A stretch of 64,000 bases of DNA from Thermosphaera aggregans DSM 11486 (lineage in GTDB: Archaea; Thermoproteota; Thermoprotei_A; Sulfolobales; Desulfurococcaceae): NCBI RefSeq assembly GCF_000092185.1, contig NC_014160.1:1240001-1304000 (forward strand), read 5' to 3'. Of the stretch, positions 52,766-62,523 are shown piece by piece. Under the pieces are notes generated by a model. It was given only the letters and a program-made list of their open reading frames with translations. It was not told the DNA's origin and made no database searches. Each line of letters opens with the position of its first letter. The stretch's first letter is position 1. A program made the position numbers and the translations under genes.

Positions 52766-52876
52766 ATCCTTCACCGTGCTTGAGCACTAGCTAACTCTCG
52801 TTAATGTGTTAACAAGGTTTTTAAATTTTCCCAGGCAACACTTATAAGGATAAATAACATGTGTATAGGGAAATAG

Positions 52877-53155
52877 GTGAATGATTTGAGCAGTGAGCAG
52901 GGTTCGGAGAGAATAATTGTGGAGCCGCCGAAGATCAACATTGTCGAGGAGCTGGGCTTTCCGGCGGAGGTTATTCAAATAATAGGTAGAACCGGCGTTT
53001 CCGGGGAGATCATCCAGGTTAGGGTAAGAGTTCTTGAGGGAAGGGATAAGGGTAGGATTATAACTAGGAACGTGAAAGGACCTGTCAGAATAGGAGACAT
53101 CGTTATTCTCAGGGAGACTGAGAGAGAGGCTAGGAAACTTTCAACGAAGCGTTAG
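52877..53155 (+). CDS. rps28e: 30S ribosomal protein S28e
   Basis: eS28, 92 residues, with an N-terminal extension ([12 protein letters not shown]) before the family core [34 protein letters not shown], and the ending [18 protein letters not shown] 52877. It lies between L24e and L7Ae but on the opposite strand. Confidence 0.95.
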   Translation: MNDLSSEQGSERIIVEPPKINIVEELGFPAEVIQIIGRTGVSGEIIQVRVRVLEGRDKGRIITRNVKGPVRIGDIVILRETEREARKLSTKR

Positions 53156-53201
53156 CGAGGAATATTGTTTTAAAGGAAAAAAGAATAATAATCCTCTATT
53201 C

Positions 53202-53585
53202 TTAACCGCTCTTAGCCCTAAGCTCTTGGACAGCCTTAACTATCTCCTCAACCATCGACTTGACTTCGCCAGCGTCCACGATCGCAGCGCTTGAAGCCGC
53301 TACCTCAATGCCTGCTGCCTCGCCAAGCTTTTGCTTGCTTGGAACGTAGACGTAGGGTATTTTCTTCTCATCGCACAGCAGTGGCAGATGGGCAACGATC
53401 TCCGGTGGGTCAACATCCTCGGCTATTACTACAAGCCTTGCCTGCCCTCTCTCAACAGCCTTCGTGGTCTCGTTAGTGCCCTTCTTGATCTTGCCACCGG
53501 TTTCCCTGACTTTTTTCACGGCCTCGTAGACCTTCTCCGCCAGCTCAGGCGGTACCTCGAACTTAACATAGAATGGTTTAGGCAT
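53202..53585 (-). CDS. rpl7ae: 50S ribosomal protein L7Ae
   Basis: Kink-turn-binding protein of 127 residues that also serves box C/D and H/ACA RNPs and RNase P in archaea. [20 protein letters not shown] and [19 protein letters not shown] are the RNA-binding segments. Convergent with S28e over a short gap that contains an imperfect GAGGA/TCCTC hairpin, a possible bidirectional terminator. Confidence 0.97.
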   Translation of the reverse strand: MPKPFYVKFEVPPELAEKVYEAVKKVRETGGKIKKGTNETTKAVERGQARLVVIAEDVDPPEIVAHLPLLCDEKKIPYVYVPSKQKLGEAAGIEVAASSAAIVDAGEVKSMVEEIVKAVQELRAKSG

Positions 53586-53677
53586 ACTTCATCCTCCTCC
53601 CTATTGGTCGTCCATACTAGGGGTTTAACGCTATCGCGTCTTATAAATATTGTGGATTAATTAGCGAGAAGGAAGAG

Positions 53678-55438
53678 CTAGTCATGAGCGTAAACCGCAA
53701 CCACCAAGTCCTCTAAAACCTTCTCGATCCTTGCGAAACCAATCCTATATAACTGTATTATGGAGCCCTCCTTCTCGCTCAGAATTCTCTTCTCCGCCAG
53801 CAAGGTTTTCCTGGCGAGCCTCATGCCCTCGGGGATTAAGAGCTCTAAGGCAACCTTCTCATCGTCTTTAACCCATTGAATTATTTGGAGACCATGCTTC
53901 CTAGCCTCCTCCTGCTCCCTGCTGTGCAACCGGGCTGTGACAACAGGTTTCCCACTCTTCAGGGATGCACCGGTCACCTGGAAGTTGCCAACCCCCATTA
54001 ACCTGAACAATCCTTCCCCGCTCCTCGGGAGATCCTTGGATGATACATACACCGCTGACCCCCTGCCGATTTTGTAGGTGTAGTAGGTTTTCCTTGACGG
54101 GTGGACCGGTATGCTGGCTTCAACATCCTCTGGAAGATCCTCCAGGATTACCTCGACAGGGTCTTCAACAGCCATGTAGCGGTTGGCCACCGGGTCAACG
54201 ATCACCCTGTTGATCGCCGAGAGGTTTGCATAGCTTATTTTAGCGTCAACAGGCTTTGTCCCCACATCCTTAATTATCTTCCACAAGCACTCCCTCGTAA
54301 TACCCCTCCTCCTCAGCCCGGAGAGTGTGCCAAGCCTCGGGTCCGAGTATGCTTCGACACCGGACTCCTTTATCATCTTCCTCATCTTTGACTTGCTCAG
54401 TATGACTCCTTCCAGGGATAGCCTGCCGAAGTGGATTGTCTCAGGATACTTCCAGCCCATGTGGTCGTACAGGTATTTCTGCTTAACAGTGTTTGAAACA
54501 TGCTCCTTAGCCCTCAGAATATGTGTGACGCCCATTAAGTAGTCGTCAACGCCTGCCGCGAAGTTGTAGGTAGGCCACACGATGAACTTTTCCCCTACAA
54601 CGGGGTGGGGTGTTCTTGAAGTATCTATAATCCTGAAGGCAACCCAGTCCCTCACGCTGGGGTCTGGGTGTTGCAGGTCGGTTTTGACTCTGACAACAGC
54701 CTCGCCCTCCCCATAGTGTCCTGAGAGCATCTTGTCGAACTCTTCAAGCTGGGTCTCAACGGGGAGCTCCCTGTGAGGGCACGCCCTCCCCTCCCTCCTC
54801 CATGCTTTAAACTCTTTCTCACCGCACTTGTCAATGTATGCTCCACCCTTCTCTATCAGCTTCTTAGCTGTCTCGTAGAACAAGGGTATTCTCAAGCTTT
54901 GAATATACTCCTCGCTCCACTTAACCCCCAGCCATTCTAAATCCTGCTTTATCATTTGATAAGCCTCTGGATAAGGGGACTTGGTCCTTGGGTCGGTATC
55001 CTCGAATCTTAGAACCATCCTCCCCTTATACATTACGGCATACCAGTAGCTCAGCAGTGCAGGCCTTGCATTACCCAGGTGGATCGTATAGTCCGGGTTA
55101 GGGGCGAACCTTGTTACAACGGCCCCCTCCACCGCGTTTGGTAGCGGCGGAAGCTCCTTCTCCCTGACCTCTTTCTTCTCCTCGAGCAGCTCCGGCCAGT
55201 TACTCCTCACTATTTCAAGTTGCTTCTCGAGCGGAAGCTTGTTAACCTCCTCGACAATGCTTCTTATGATGTCGATGTATTCCCGCAGGACACTTCTAAT
55301 CTCAGGGAGCTCCCCGATTATCTTTGAGGTAACAGCTTTCAAATCGGCTTTACCATTGTATTTCACAGCATTCAACAAGGCGTGCTTAAACCCTACTTCA
55401 CGCACTTTTTCCAATAACGACTTCTCTAGGCCGCTCAC
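53678..55438 (-). CDS. gltX: glutamyl-tRNA synthetase
   Basis: Archaeal class I (GlnRS-like) GluRS, 586 residues, which charges tRNA-Glu and probably tRNA-Gln for later amidation. The HIGH-type signature is PNPDYTIHLGNARPALLSYW, and the KMSKS-like loop is VILSKSKMRKMI. The C-terminal beta-barrel anticodon-binding domain is seen in VDPVANRYMAVEDPVEV. The annotated start overlaps DUF2118 by 41 bp, so a later start is possible. Confidence 0.96.
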   Translation of the reverse strand: MSGLEKSLLEKVREVGFKHALLNAVKYNGKADLKAVTSKIIGELPEIRSVLREYIDIIRSIVEEVNKLPLEKQLEIVRSNWPELLEEKKEVREKELPPLPNAVEGAVVTRFAPNPDYTIHLGNARPALLSYWYAVMYKGRMVLRFEDTDPRTKSPYPEAYQMIKQDLEWLGVKWSEEYIQSLRIPLFYETAKKLIEKGGAYIDKCGEKEFKAWRREGRACPHRELPVETQLEEFDKMLSGHYGEGEAVVRVKTDLQHPDPSVRDWVAFRIIDTSRTPHPVVGEKFIVWPTYNFAAGVDDYLMGVTHILRAKEHVSNTVKQKYLYDHMGWKYPETIHFGRLSLEGVILSKSKMRKMIKESGVEAYSDPRLGTLSGLRRRGITRECLWKIIKDVGTKPVDAKISYANLSAINRVIVDPVANRYMAVEDPVEVILEDLPEDVEASIPVHPSRKTYYTYKIGRGSAVYVSSKDLPRSGEGLFRLMGVGNFQVTGASLKSGKPVVTARLHSREQEEARKHGLQIIQWVKDDEKVALELLIPEGMRLARKTLLAEKRILSEKEGSIIQLYRIGFARIEKVLEDLVVAVYAHD

Positions 55439-55907
55439 CGGTAAACACCATTATGATTTTTTCAGGCTTCTCCCAGGTTAAATCTATAACAGCTAGTAAT
55501 ATACCTTTCAACGGGGCCTTGATCACCCTGACCTCTCTCTTATTGGTGATGATGTACCCTATTTTCTCATGGGGCTCCACGGCATCGCCTTCTCTTTTCG
55601 AGACAGCAATCGTTGACCCCGAGGCTTCGAGCAGATACAGCTTTTCTCCTTTCTCGATGAGAAACCCCTTGTAATAACCTCCCTCCTCCCTGTGCACTAT
55701 TATCACGTCCCTCGTGAAGCAGGGCTTCTCCAAGTCCATGTATTCTACAAGCTTCTCGAACGGGGTGTTCACGAACGTTTTAACACACTCGCCCGTGCCA
55801 GCGTTTTTCGCAAAAGCAATGTAGATGTCGTTGCCTTTGAAGCATATTGACCTACCGGATTCTAAACCGTTCTCAACGTAGGCCTCGGGGAAGAAGTAGT
55901 TGCTCAT
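55398..55907 (-). CDS. DUF2118-like protein
   Basis: A 169-residue protein of unknown function. The C-terminal half (DAVEPHEKIGYIITNKREVR, then APLKGILLAVIDL) looks like a biotin/lipoyl-type hybrid domain, as in DUF2118 proteins, but lacks a modifiable lysine at the hairpin tip. It overlaps both neighbours (idi-2 by 4 bp, gltX by 41 bp), so it is part of this operon. Confidence 0.7.
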   Translation of the reverse strand: MSNYFFPEAYVENGLESGRSICFKGNDIYIAFAKNAGTGECVKTFVNTPFEKLVEYMDLEKPCFTRDVIIVHREEGGYYKGFLIEKGEKLYLLEASGSTIAVSKREGDAVEPHEKIGYIITNKREVRVIKAPLKGILLAVIDLTWEKPEKIIMVFTGERPREVVIGKSA

Positions 55908-57016
55908 TTCCTAAGCATCTCCAAGTATTTGTCGAGGCTGAAGCCTCGCGAGGACACGTAGTTTCTTAAAACCGGTCCAACAACCACGGGGATCCTCCTG
56001 AGATCCCCTAGCTTCTCGGCCCCTACCAGGAACATCACAGTCTTCATTGATTCAACGTATTCGGCAACGAACCTTGAGGCTGATTCAAAACCCTCTTTCA
56101 AAAGCCGGGTTAAAACCGGCTTGGCAAAGCCAGCCATGTCAGCACCGAGTGCCAGTGATTTAACAGCTCTTAAACCATCCCAAACCCCTCCTGAAGCAAT
56201 AATTGTTGAATCCGGGCTTGCCAAGCGTGTCTCGATAATGGAGACCGGGGTGGGTATACCCCATTCCCCTATAACCTGTGCGACGTGTTTCCTTACATCG
56301 TCCGCGGTCCTGTACATTTCAACCTTCACCCAGCTTGTCCCGCAGGCCCCTGCTACGTCGAATATCTTGACCCCTGTCTCAGCCGTGATCTTCCTGACAA
56401 CCTCGTAGGAGAGGCCGTTTCCAACCTCCTTGACCAAGATTGGAACACCCACTTCCCTCGCCACCTCTCTTAGAACACTGAGTGTTTCAAGCGAGAAATC
56501 GGTATCCCCCTCCGGCTGTATAGCCTCCTGGGCTGGGTTTAAGTGGACGGCGAGAGCGTCGGCTCTCACAGAGTCAACCAATTGTTTAACCTCCTGGACG
56601 CCGAGGGTTTTAAGAGTGTTAAACCCTATGTTCCCTATTAACGGGATGTTGGGCGCAGTGTCGCGCGCGACCCTGTAGGTTTCGACTACTTCCCTGTTGA
56701 AATTACTGGTTAGGATTGGCCTCTGGCTTCCAAGCCCCAGCGCTATTCCGTGTTGACTAGCTATTTGAGCAAGCCTCCTGTTAACGTCAAGGGTTTCACG
56801 GGCTCCCCCGGTTATCCCGGTTATCATTACTGGTGCTTTAAGCTCGTAGCCCAGGAACCTTGTGGAGGTGTCAACGTCATCTCTCCGGAACCCAGGGATT
56901 GCCTGGTGGATCAGGATTATGTCTCTGAAATATTCCTCACACCTGTCCTTGAAGTCGACGTCACGGTTTACAACTATCTCCAGGTGCTGTATCTTCCTCC
57001 AGTAAATATCGCTCAA
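55904..57016 (-). CDS. fni: isopentenyl-diphosphate delta-isomerase, type 2
   Basis: FMN- and NADPH-dependent isomerase converting IPP to DMAPP for archaeal lipids, 370 residues. TIM-barrel phosphate- and FMN-binding parts include APVMITGITGGARE, GIALGLGSQRPIL, PILVKEVGNGLSYEV and IIASGGVWDG. Operon with DUF2118 and gltX. Confidence 0.94.
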   Translation of the reverse strand: MSDIYWRKIQHLEIVVNRDVDFKDRCEEYFRDIILIHQAIPGFRRDDVDTSTRFLGYELKAPVMITGITGGARETLDVNRRLAQIASQHGIALGLGSQRPILTSNFNREVVETYRVARDTAPNIPLIGNIGFNTLKTLGVQEVKQLVDSVRADALAVHLNPAQEAIQPEGDTDFSLETLSVLREVAREVGVPILVKEVGNGLSYEVVRKITAETGVKIFDVAGACGTSWVKVEMYRTADDVRKHVAQVIGEWGIPTPVSIIETRLASPDSTIIASGGVWDGLRAVKSLALGADMAGFAKPVLTRLLKEGFESASRFVAEYVESMKTVMFLVGAEKLGDLRRIPVVVGPVLRNYVSSRGFSLDKYLEMLRK

Positions 57017-57128
57017 TACCTACACCTTTAACATGAAGATTTAGTTCACCAGGAAATATAAAACTAGCCAAAACACCGGGTTCGAGAACGTGCTCCGTAA
57101 AGGGGTGTTTAGAACCCTGTGTTTCAAA

Positions 57129-57992
57129 CTACTGTGTTGAAAACCTTATGGACGCGTATCCTACCACGTGTGACTTATCGCCCGAGACATCCCCGCTTGT
57201 CGCATACTTCAACAATTCGGCCCTCGCGCCCCCTCCTCCAGCGAGCTTAGCGTACTCTATTAAAACCATGATACCGCCCGGACCGCAGACTGATACGTCC
57301 TCCCTAAGCAAAGTGTTGTAGAAGCCTACCGAGTCAAGCTTGAGTATCATGGATACCGCCTCCCCATCCTTCCTCACCGTTACATCATGAGGGTCATAAT
57401 GGTTGAAATCGCTGCTCGCGACAATGATTATGTCTCTTTTCAATGAGGAAGCTGCATCAAGCAGTGATTTAGCAACTTCTCTTGCAACATCCGGCGTGTG
57501 CAACCCCATTACCACGGGCAGTATTCTAACCTTGCCCCCGTAGATGTACTGGATGAATGGGAGCTGGACTTCCACGGAGTGCTCCTCAAGATGCGCGTAC
57601 TCGTCAAGCTCTGCTATACTGCTCTTATCCGCGAGGGCTTTCGCAAGCTCGGAGTCTACTTCGAGAAGCCCGAGAGGAGTCTCCCACACGCCGCCAGGGT
57701 ACACTGAGACGAGCGCCCCGTAACCTGTATGGTTCGTGCCAATAACCACTACTGTTTCTGGAACACCGTCGAGAGCCATTTGATAGTAAGTATGGGCTGC
57801 TACAGGGCCGCTGTAAACATAGCCAGCATGGGGTGCTACGTAGCCTATCGTCTCCCTTCTTCTAGAAGGAGAGGTCTCGGGGAGTTTACCGGGGCCTATT
57901 TTATGGGTGAAAGACCATTTGATAAGGGCTTCGAGCTCATGCTTGTCGTTGGGATAAAAATACCCTGCTACAGCCGGGTGCCTCCTCTTCAA
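57129..57992 (-). CDS. MEMO-like protein
   Basis: A 287-residue protein related to human MEMO1, which binds metal (Cu/Fe) and resembles extradiol dioxygenases. Metal-site residues are kept: VAPHAGYVYSG, GTNHTGYG, EEHSVEVQLPFIQ, ASSDFNHYDP and the cysteine in SVCGPGGIM. Archaeal function unknown. Follows S2 with 10 bp gap and is probably co-transcribed. Confidence 0.9.
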   Translation of the reverse strand: MKRRHPAVAGYFYPNDKHELEALIKWSFTHKIGPGKLPETSPSRRRETIGYVAPHAGYVYSGPVAAHTYYQMALDGVPETVVVIGTNHTGYGALVSVYPGGVWETPLGLLEVDSELAKALADKSSIAELDEYAHLEEHSVEVQLPFIQYIYGGKVRILPVVMGLHTPDVAREVAKSLLDAASSLKRDIIIVASSDFNHYDPHDVTVRKDGEAVSMILKLDSVGFYNTLLREDVSVCGPGGIMVLIEYAKLAGGGGARAELLKYATSGDVSGDKSHVVGYASIRFSTQ

Positions 57993-58002
57993 TACTTCAC
58001 CC

Positions 58003-58662
58003 CTACACCTCGGCCTCGAACTCAGTGGGCTGTTCTGGAAGATCCCCGTTCGGCGGTATGGCTCCGCGCTCCCTGAGAACCTGCCTCGTCAATATCCAGT
58101 ATAGCAGTGCTAGGCTCTTCCTACCCTTGTTGTTGCCGGGGATGACGAGGTCTATGAAATCCGTCTTGTTATCGGTGTCGGCGAAGGACACTATTGGTAA
58201 GCCTATTTCAGCAGCCTCCTTCAAAGCCTGCGCGTCAGCCCTGGGATCCGTGAGCAGGACGATATCGGGTTCATAGTACCATTTAAGGCTTGGGTTTGTG
58301 AAGGTTCCTGGTAGGAACCTACCGGTGAATGTTTTACAACCAATGTACTGGCACATCTTGCTAACAGGCTTCTTACCGTACTGTCTAACCGAGACAACCG
58401 CTATCTTAGCGGGCTCGTACCTCGCCAGGAACTTGCCAGCTATTCTCAGCCTGTCATCTATCTTCCTCACGTCGAGTATGTATAAACCATCGCTCCTAAC
58501 TCTGTAGACGAAGGGCTCCATGAACTTCGTGCATATGTGGGTGCCTATGTGAACGCCTGCTGACAAATACTTGTCCACTGGAACCAATAGCTCTATAACC
58601 TTCTCTCCCGGCCTCGGTGTAACGGGTTGTTCGTTCAAACCTATATCCTCGGTCTCGAACAC
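58003..58662 (-). CDS. rps2: 30S ribosomal protein S2
   Basis: uS2. [40 protein letters not shown]-like ([12 protein letters not shown]) and the NPLIPGNN-like [17 protein letters not shown] segments are diagnostic. The longest frame starts at 58713 within RpoN. A GAGGTGAG just before GTG 58662 favours this start, giving about 219 residues and removing an overlap. The C-terminus is Pro- and acid-rich. Confidence 0.94.
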   Translation of the reverse strand: MFETEDIGLNEQPVTPRPGEKVIELLVPVDKYLSAGVHIGTHICTKFMEPFVYRVRSDGLYILDVRKIDDRLRIAGKFLARYEPAKIAVVSVRQYGKKPVSKMCQYIGCKTFTGRFLPGTFTNPSLKWYYEPDIVLLTDPRADAQALKEAAEIGLPIVSFADTDNKTDFIDLVIPGNNKGRKSLALLYWILTRQVLRERGAIPPNGDLPEQPTEFEAEV

Positions 58663-58672
58663 GCTTCTCACC

Positions 58673-58873
58673 TCACGAGATCTTGGGGAATTGTAAAACC
58701 TCTTTTGAAACATCTACATACGATAAAAACATTCTCCTGCAACAATATCTTTTAACCCCTAGATCATCTAAAACCTTACCTGGCTGCTCGCCAGCCTTAA
58801 CCCTCTTCTCATACTCCTCCCATAAGTGACCAATAGGGGCGCCGCATGTGAAGCATCTAACAGGGAAAAGCAT
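58673..58873 (-). CDS. rpoN: RNA polymerase subunit Rpo10 (RpoN)
   Basis: Zinc-bundle subunit of about 66 residues that bridges the Rpo3/Rpo11 platform. [19 protein letters not shown] and [15 protein letters not shown] carry the cysteines of the atypical CX2C...CC motif. ATG 58873 with AGGTG just upstream; GTG 58882 is the alternative. Confidence 0.95.
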   Translation of the reverse strand: MLFPVRCFTCGAPIGHLWEEYEKRVKAGEQPGKVLDDLGVKRYCCRRMFLSYVDVSKEVLQFPKIS

Positions 58874-58882
58874 ACTGTACAC

Positions 58883-59308
58883 CTACCTGTAGCTCTTCTG
58901 CCACCTTCTCCTGGCGCTGTACCTTCCCCACTTCTCCGACTCGGTCCTCCTGGGGTCGCCGCTCAACATGTGCCTGTCATACTCGGTGAATATTTTCTTA
59001 ACCTCTTCATCATTGTTAACATACTCTAGCAGACCCCTCGCTATAGCTGTTCTAGCAGCCTCTGCCTGGCTCATGACGCCGCCTCCCCTCACCTCTACTT
59101 TGATGTCAACCTTCCTCCACAGGTCGCCGACGAGCATTAAAGGCTCCATCATTTTGACCCTTGCCAGCTCCACTGGGAATATTTCGAGCGGTATGCCGTT
59201 GATCCAAACCCTCCCTATCCCCGGCTTGACGACTGCTTTAGCAATGCTTGTCTTCCTCTTGCCTGAGGCTACGACGATTTTATACTTCTCGACAACTGTT
59301 TCACTCAT
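58883..59308 (-). CDS. rps9: 30S ribosomal protein S9
   Basis: uS9, 141 residues. VVASGKRKTSIAKAVVKPGI, MEPLMLVGDLWRKVDIKVEV and the C-terminal DPRRTESEKWGRYSARRRWQ with KSYR end are diagnostic. It overlaps L13 by 8 bp. Order L18e, L13, S9, RpoN, S2 is the conserved archaeal arrangement. Confidence 0.97.
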   Translation of the reverse strand: MSETVVEKYKIVVASGKRKTSIAKAVVKPGIGRVWINGIPLEIFPVELARVKMMEPLMLVGDLWRKVDIKVEVRGGGVMSQAEAARTAIARGLLEYVNNDEEVKKIFTEYDRHMLSGDPRRTESEKWGRYSARRRWQKSYR

Positions 59309-59756
59309 TCAAACCACCCTTCCAGCCCAGCGCGGTTGCTACCTCGCCCACGTAAACAAAGCCTCTCTTAAGCCTGGAGGCATCGGCCTCCTTAAACCTC
59401 ACGAACTCCTTCCCCTTCAAGCTTTCAGGGGTTCCAACGAATATTCTCAACCTCTTCAATGCCTCCCTCCCCTTGGGCTGGGTGTAGGGTAGCATTCTCT
59501 TGACCGCTCTCTTCATTATCGTGACCGGGGATCTCGGTCTCTTAATCCCGGATTTCTCCGGGTTGCGGTGGGTTTTAGCCTTCAAAATGTTCTTGTATCC
59601 TTCGATAACCCTGTTTCTCTCGCCGCTTAGAACAGCTTTCTCAGAGTTGACTATGATTACCTTGTATCCTTCAAGCAGTTTCTTAGCAACGATGCTAGCC
59701 ATTCTCCCGAGGACCTGGTTTGAAGCATCAACATACAGTATTTTCTCCTCGCTCAC
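59301..59756 (-). CDS. rpl13: 50S ribosomal protein L13
   Basis: uL13, 151 residues. YVDASNQVLGRMASIVAKKL, GYKVIIVNSEKAVLSGERN and VKRMLPYTQPKGREALKRLR match the family. Ends with a short archaeal C-terminus (VYVGEVATALGWKGG). Confidence 0.97.
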   Translation of the reverse strand: MSEEKILYVDASNQVLGRMASIVAKKLLEGYKVIIVNSEKAVLSGERNRVIEGYKNILKAKTHRNPEKSGIKRPRSPVTIMKRAVKRMLPYTQPKGREALKRLRIFVGTPESLKGKEFVRFKEADASRLKRGFVYVGEVATALGWKGGLNE

Positions 59757-59760
59757 GGTC

Positions 59761-60123
59761 TCACCCTATGATTTTAACGTTAGACCCCTTAGGGTTCTCC
59801 CTAACCAGCTCGGTCAGGCTAAGCACTCTGCAGCCTGCCTTCAACAATTGCTCATAGGCTGTTTTAGAGAAGCTGTATGCCGCTACAGTTATCTTGTGGT
59901 CTATTCTCCCGGAGCCCAGTACTTTGCCTGGGACAACCACGACATCGCCTTCCACGGTGTATCTGTTTAAACGACTCAGGTTTACTGCTCGACGCCTCCT
60001 AGTTGGCTTAGCCAGCTCCTCGGCAATCCTTGCCCATATGGGGGCGTCGTGGATTTTAGATGCTTTTTCAAGCTCCCTAATAGTTTTCCTCAAGACTACG
60101 CTTGTCTTCTTCAACTCCATCAT
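59761..60123 (-). CDS. rpl18e: 50S ribosomal protein L18e
   Basis: eL18, 120 residues, with VNLSRLNRYTVEGDVVVVPG, VLGSGRIDHKITVAAYSFSK and the ending VRENPKGSNVKIIG. It starts 2 bp after rpoD's stop and follows it in the operon. Confidence 0.97.
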   Translation of the reverse strand: MMELKKTSVVLRKTIRELEKASKIHDAPIWARIAEELAKPTRRRRAVNLSRLNRYTVEGDVVVVPGKVLGSGRIDHKITVAAYSFSKTAYEQLLKAGCRVLSLTELVRENPKGSNVKIIG

Positions 60124-60125
60124 GC

Positions 60126-60968
60126 TTAAACACCCTTCTCTCTCAGCGTTTCAACGAAATCGTCAAGCTTTTTCTCAAGTATTCTAACAGACTCTAATAA
60201 AACATTTCTAGCTGATAAAGCACCGGTTAACTCGAGGGTTAGGATGAACTCATCCTCCTCATGGCTTACCTTGACGGCTCCTGAGGGGCATAGGTTTTCA
60301 CAGAGCTTGCACATGGTACAGTCCAGTAGCTTGTCGCTCCTTACCTTTACCTCTCCTGATTGGAAGGCGAAGACTTCTTTCGGGCAGGCTTCAACACACT
60401 TGAGGCATTCTTCTCCTCTGCAAAGCCTCTGGTTTACAAGTATGTTTGGAACATACTTGTGCGCTGCAACGGAGACGGGGCTCCACTTAATATGCTCCTT
60501 GCCTCTTCCAAGCCTAGCGTAGGCTTCCAGCTTTACTTTCTGAGGCTTTATCAGCTTAACTATCGGGATCTTGCCGAAGCTGGGCTTGACGTCTGGATCG
60601 CTTGACACTAGATTGTCGCTGTATAGTGTTACTGCTTCATCCCCGCCCTCACCCTCTAGGCTGAGGCGGACGAAGCAGTCCTCCGAGAACAATCCTTTCT
60701 CACCAGCCTCCCTGCACTCCTCGGGGCTCTTGTACTTCCACAATGCCTGGTCGCTCGTCAGCGGGATCAACCCTAGCCTGTGTGCAAGATATTCATCGTA
60801 AAAGACCGATGAGTTCTCCATGAACGCGACGTAGTCGATAGCCATTGTGGGTACTTCGGATATTATTACCCTCCTTATAGAGTTTAGGAGGTGGAGGCTG
60901 ATTCCCTTGATCCTTAACCTGGTGAGCAATGGTTTCTGCTCCAAAACCTCTATCTTCAAGTCGGACAC
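60126..60968 (-). CDS. rpoD: RNA polymerase subunit Rpo3 (RpoD) with ferredoxin-like domain
   Basis: Assembly-platform subunit, alpha-like, 280 residues. SLHLLNSIRRVIISEVPTMA is the alpha motif. Between about residues 180 and 230 two cysteine clusters (CRGEECLKCVEACP and CTMCKLCENLCP) form a ferredoxin-like domain, so two [4Fe-4S] clusters are possible, as in some Desulfurococcales. The last part returns to the dimerisation domain (EFILTLELTGALSARNV). Confidence 0.96.
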   Translation of the reverse strand: MSDLKIEVLEQKPLLTRLRIKGISLHLLNSIRRVIISEVPTMAIDYVAFMENSSVFYDEYLAHRLGLIPLTSDQALWKYKSPEECREAGEKGLFSEDCFVRLSLEGEGGDEAVTLYSDNLVSSDPDVKPSFGKIPIVKLIKPQKVKLEAYARLGRGKEHIKWSPVSVAAHKYVPNILVNQRLCRGEECLKCVEACPKEVFAFQSGEVKVRSDKLLDCTMCKLCENLCPSGAVKVSHEEDEFILTLELTGALSARNVLLESVRILEKKLDDFVETLREKGV

Positions 60969-60977
60969 ACCTGTGGA

Positions 60978-61382
60978 TTAGACCCTCCTTCCTCTCCTAC
61001 CGCCCGGACGCCTCGTTGTGTCGTGCGGTATTGGCGTTACATCTTCGATCCTGCCTATTATGAACCCCGCCCTAGCCAGGGCTCTAATGGCTGCCTGTGC
61101 TCCGGGGCCAGGAGTCTTGGAGCCGTGTCCCCCTGGAGCCCTCACTTTTATGTGTATAGCGGTTACGCCTTTATCCATGGCCTCGTAGGCTGCTTTAGAA
61201 GCAGCAATCATTGCTGCGTAAGGGCTGGGCTTCTCCCTGTCGGCTTTAACAACCATTCCGCCGCTGAACCTGCTGACGGTTTCAGCCCCGCTTAAATCTG
61301 TGATGTGTATAATAGTGTTGTTTAAGCTGCTGTAAATATGTGCTACTCCCCATTTCAACTCTCTAGCAGAGAACGCCATCAA
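60978..61382 (-). CDS. rps11: 30S ribosomal protein S11
   Basis: uS11, 134 residues. [40 protein letters not shown] and the C-terminal [20 protein letters not shown] are diagnostic. Overlaps S4 by 4 bp. Confidence 0.98.
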   Translation of the reverse strand: MMAFSARELKWGVAHIYSSLNNTIIHITDLSGAETVSRFSGGMVVKADREKPSPYAAMIAASKAAYEAMDKGVTAIHIKVRAPGGHGSKTPGPGAQAAIRALARAGFIIGRIEDVTPIPHDTTRRPGGRRGRRV

Positions 61383-61900
61383 GCACCACCCTGTTGAACC
61401 TGTTGAATAGGCTTCTCCTTAAAAGGACTGAAGGGAGCGTAGTCGACAAGGGGTTCCTCCTCGACGGATACGATGTAGCCGGGTGATGTAATCCTTCTCC
61501 CGGCAACAGCTATGTGGCCGTGAACTATGAGTTGCCTAGCCTGGTAAATAGTGTTCGCCAATCCTTTCTTGTAAACAATCGTTTGAAGCCTCCTCTCGAG
61601 AAGATCTTCAACCTTAAGGTTTAAAGCATCCTCCAGCCTCGAGCCCTCCTTGAGCAATCCTAGTTTAACCAGCTTGCTTATCAGAATCTTCCCCTCTGCC
61701 TCTCGGATCTCGGCTGGTTCGCCTAGCAGTGAGCGTGCCCTGTGCCTGAAATAGCGGATCATTGAGGAAGCTCTCCACAACTCCTTCTTATTCCTCAAAC
61801 CGTATTGGCCTAAAAGCTTGGTTTCATATATTAAAATATCCTTTCTCCAAGGATGTCTTGGACCACTCCACTTCTTCCTAGGCTTCTTCGGATCACCCAT
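61379..61900 (-). CDS. rps4: 30S ribosomal protein S4
   Basis: uS4, 173 residues. The S4 domain is [20 protein letters not shown]-like ([16 protein letters not shown]), followed by [21 protein letters not shown]-terminus has [20 protein letters not shown]. Standard place between S13 and S11. Confidence 0.98.
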   Translation of the reverse strand: MGDPKKPRKKWSGPRHPWRKDILIYETKLLGQYGLRNKKELWRASSMIRYFRHRARSLLGEPAEIREAEGKILISKLVKLGLLKEGSRLEDALNLKVEDLLERRLQTIVYKKGLANTIYQARQLIVHGHIAVAGRRITSPGYIVSVEEEPLVDYAPFSPFKEKPIQQVQQGGA

Positions 61901-61905
61901 TTACA

Positions 61906-62403
61906 TCACCCCTGCTTAGACTGTTGTTGTTGCTGCTGACCCTGTCTCTTCTTTCTAACTCCAACAGTTACTCCAAGCCTTCCAGTAGTCCTAGTCCTCT
62001 GCCCTCGTACTTTCAAGCCGAGAGCATGCCTTACTCCGCGCCAGCTCCTCACCCTCTTCTCCCTCTCGATATCCTCCTTCACATAGTATATGAGCTCGGC
62101 GCCGACCAAGTGGAGGTCCTTCCCCGAAGCATAATCCTTCCTCCTGTTGAACATCCAGGATGGCAGTCCATAGGAGCTCGGGTTTTTCACTAGTGCTTCA
62201 ATCTTCCTCACATCCTCGTCGGAGAGGTAACCGATCCTTGTGTTAGGGTCTAACCCTAGTATGCGCGTAATCGCGAGAGAGAAGGTGTAGCCTAACCCCT
62301 TAACCTCCGCTAGCCCGTATATTAGCGGGAGAGACCCGTCTATATCAGTCTCCAACACGCGTATGATCTGCCTGAAAGATTGCTGAACGCTCACTTCTCC
62401 CAC
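61906..62403 (-). CDS. rps13: 30S ribosomal protein S13
   Basis: uS13, 165 residues. IIRVLETDIDGSLPLIYGLA, LAITRILGLDPNTRIGYLSD and the RSWRGVRHALGLKVRGQRTR segment are diagnostic. The C-terminus has a glutamine run (QGQQQQQQSKQG), unusual low complexity. First gene of this ribosomal/RNA-polymerase operon after a ~120-bp gap to tRNA-Ser. Confidence 0.98.
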   Translation of the reverse strand: MGEVSVQQSFRQIIRVLETDIDGSLPLIYGLAEVKGLGYTFSLAITRILGLDPNTRIGYLSDEDVRKIEALVKNPSSYGLPSWMFNRRKDYASGKDLHLVGAELIYYVKEDIEREKRVRSWRGVRHALGLKVRGQRTRTTGRLGVTVGVRKKRQGQQQQQQSKQG

Positions 62404-62523
62404 CGCATAGTAAGCAGTATCCTTTAACTAACCATGTAGTAATCTGTTTTTAAGCTTATATCATATTTTAAAACTTACCCATCAAGCCCTAGGAAGCCCC
62501 TTAGGGTTAAACCATTGATTAAG

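Noticed and set aside
52877-53155. S28e on the plus strand being a shadow of a minus-strand gene
   Set aside because: The translation matches S28e over its whole length, and no minus-strand frame competes, so the plus orientation is real.
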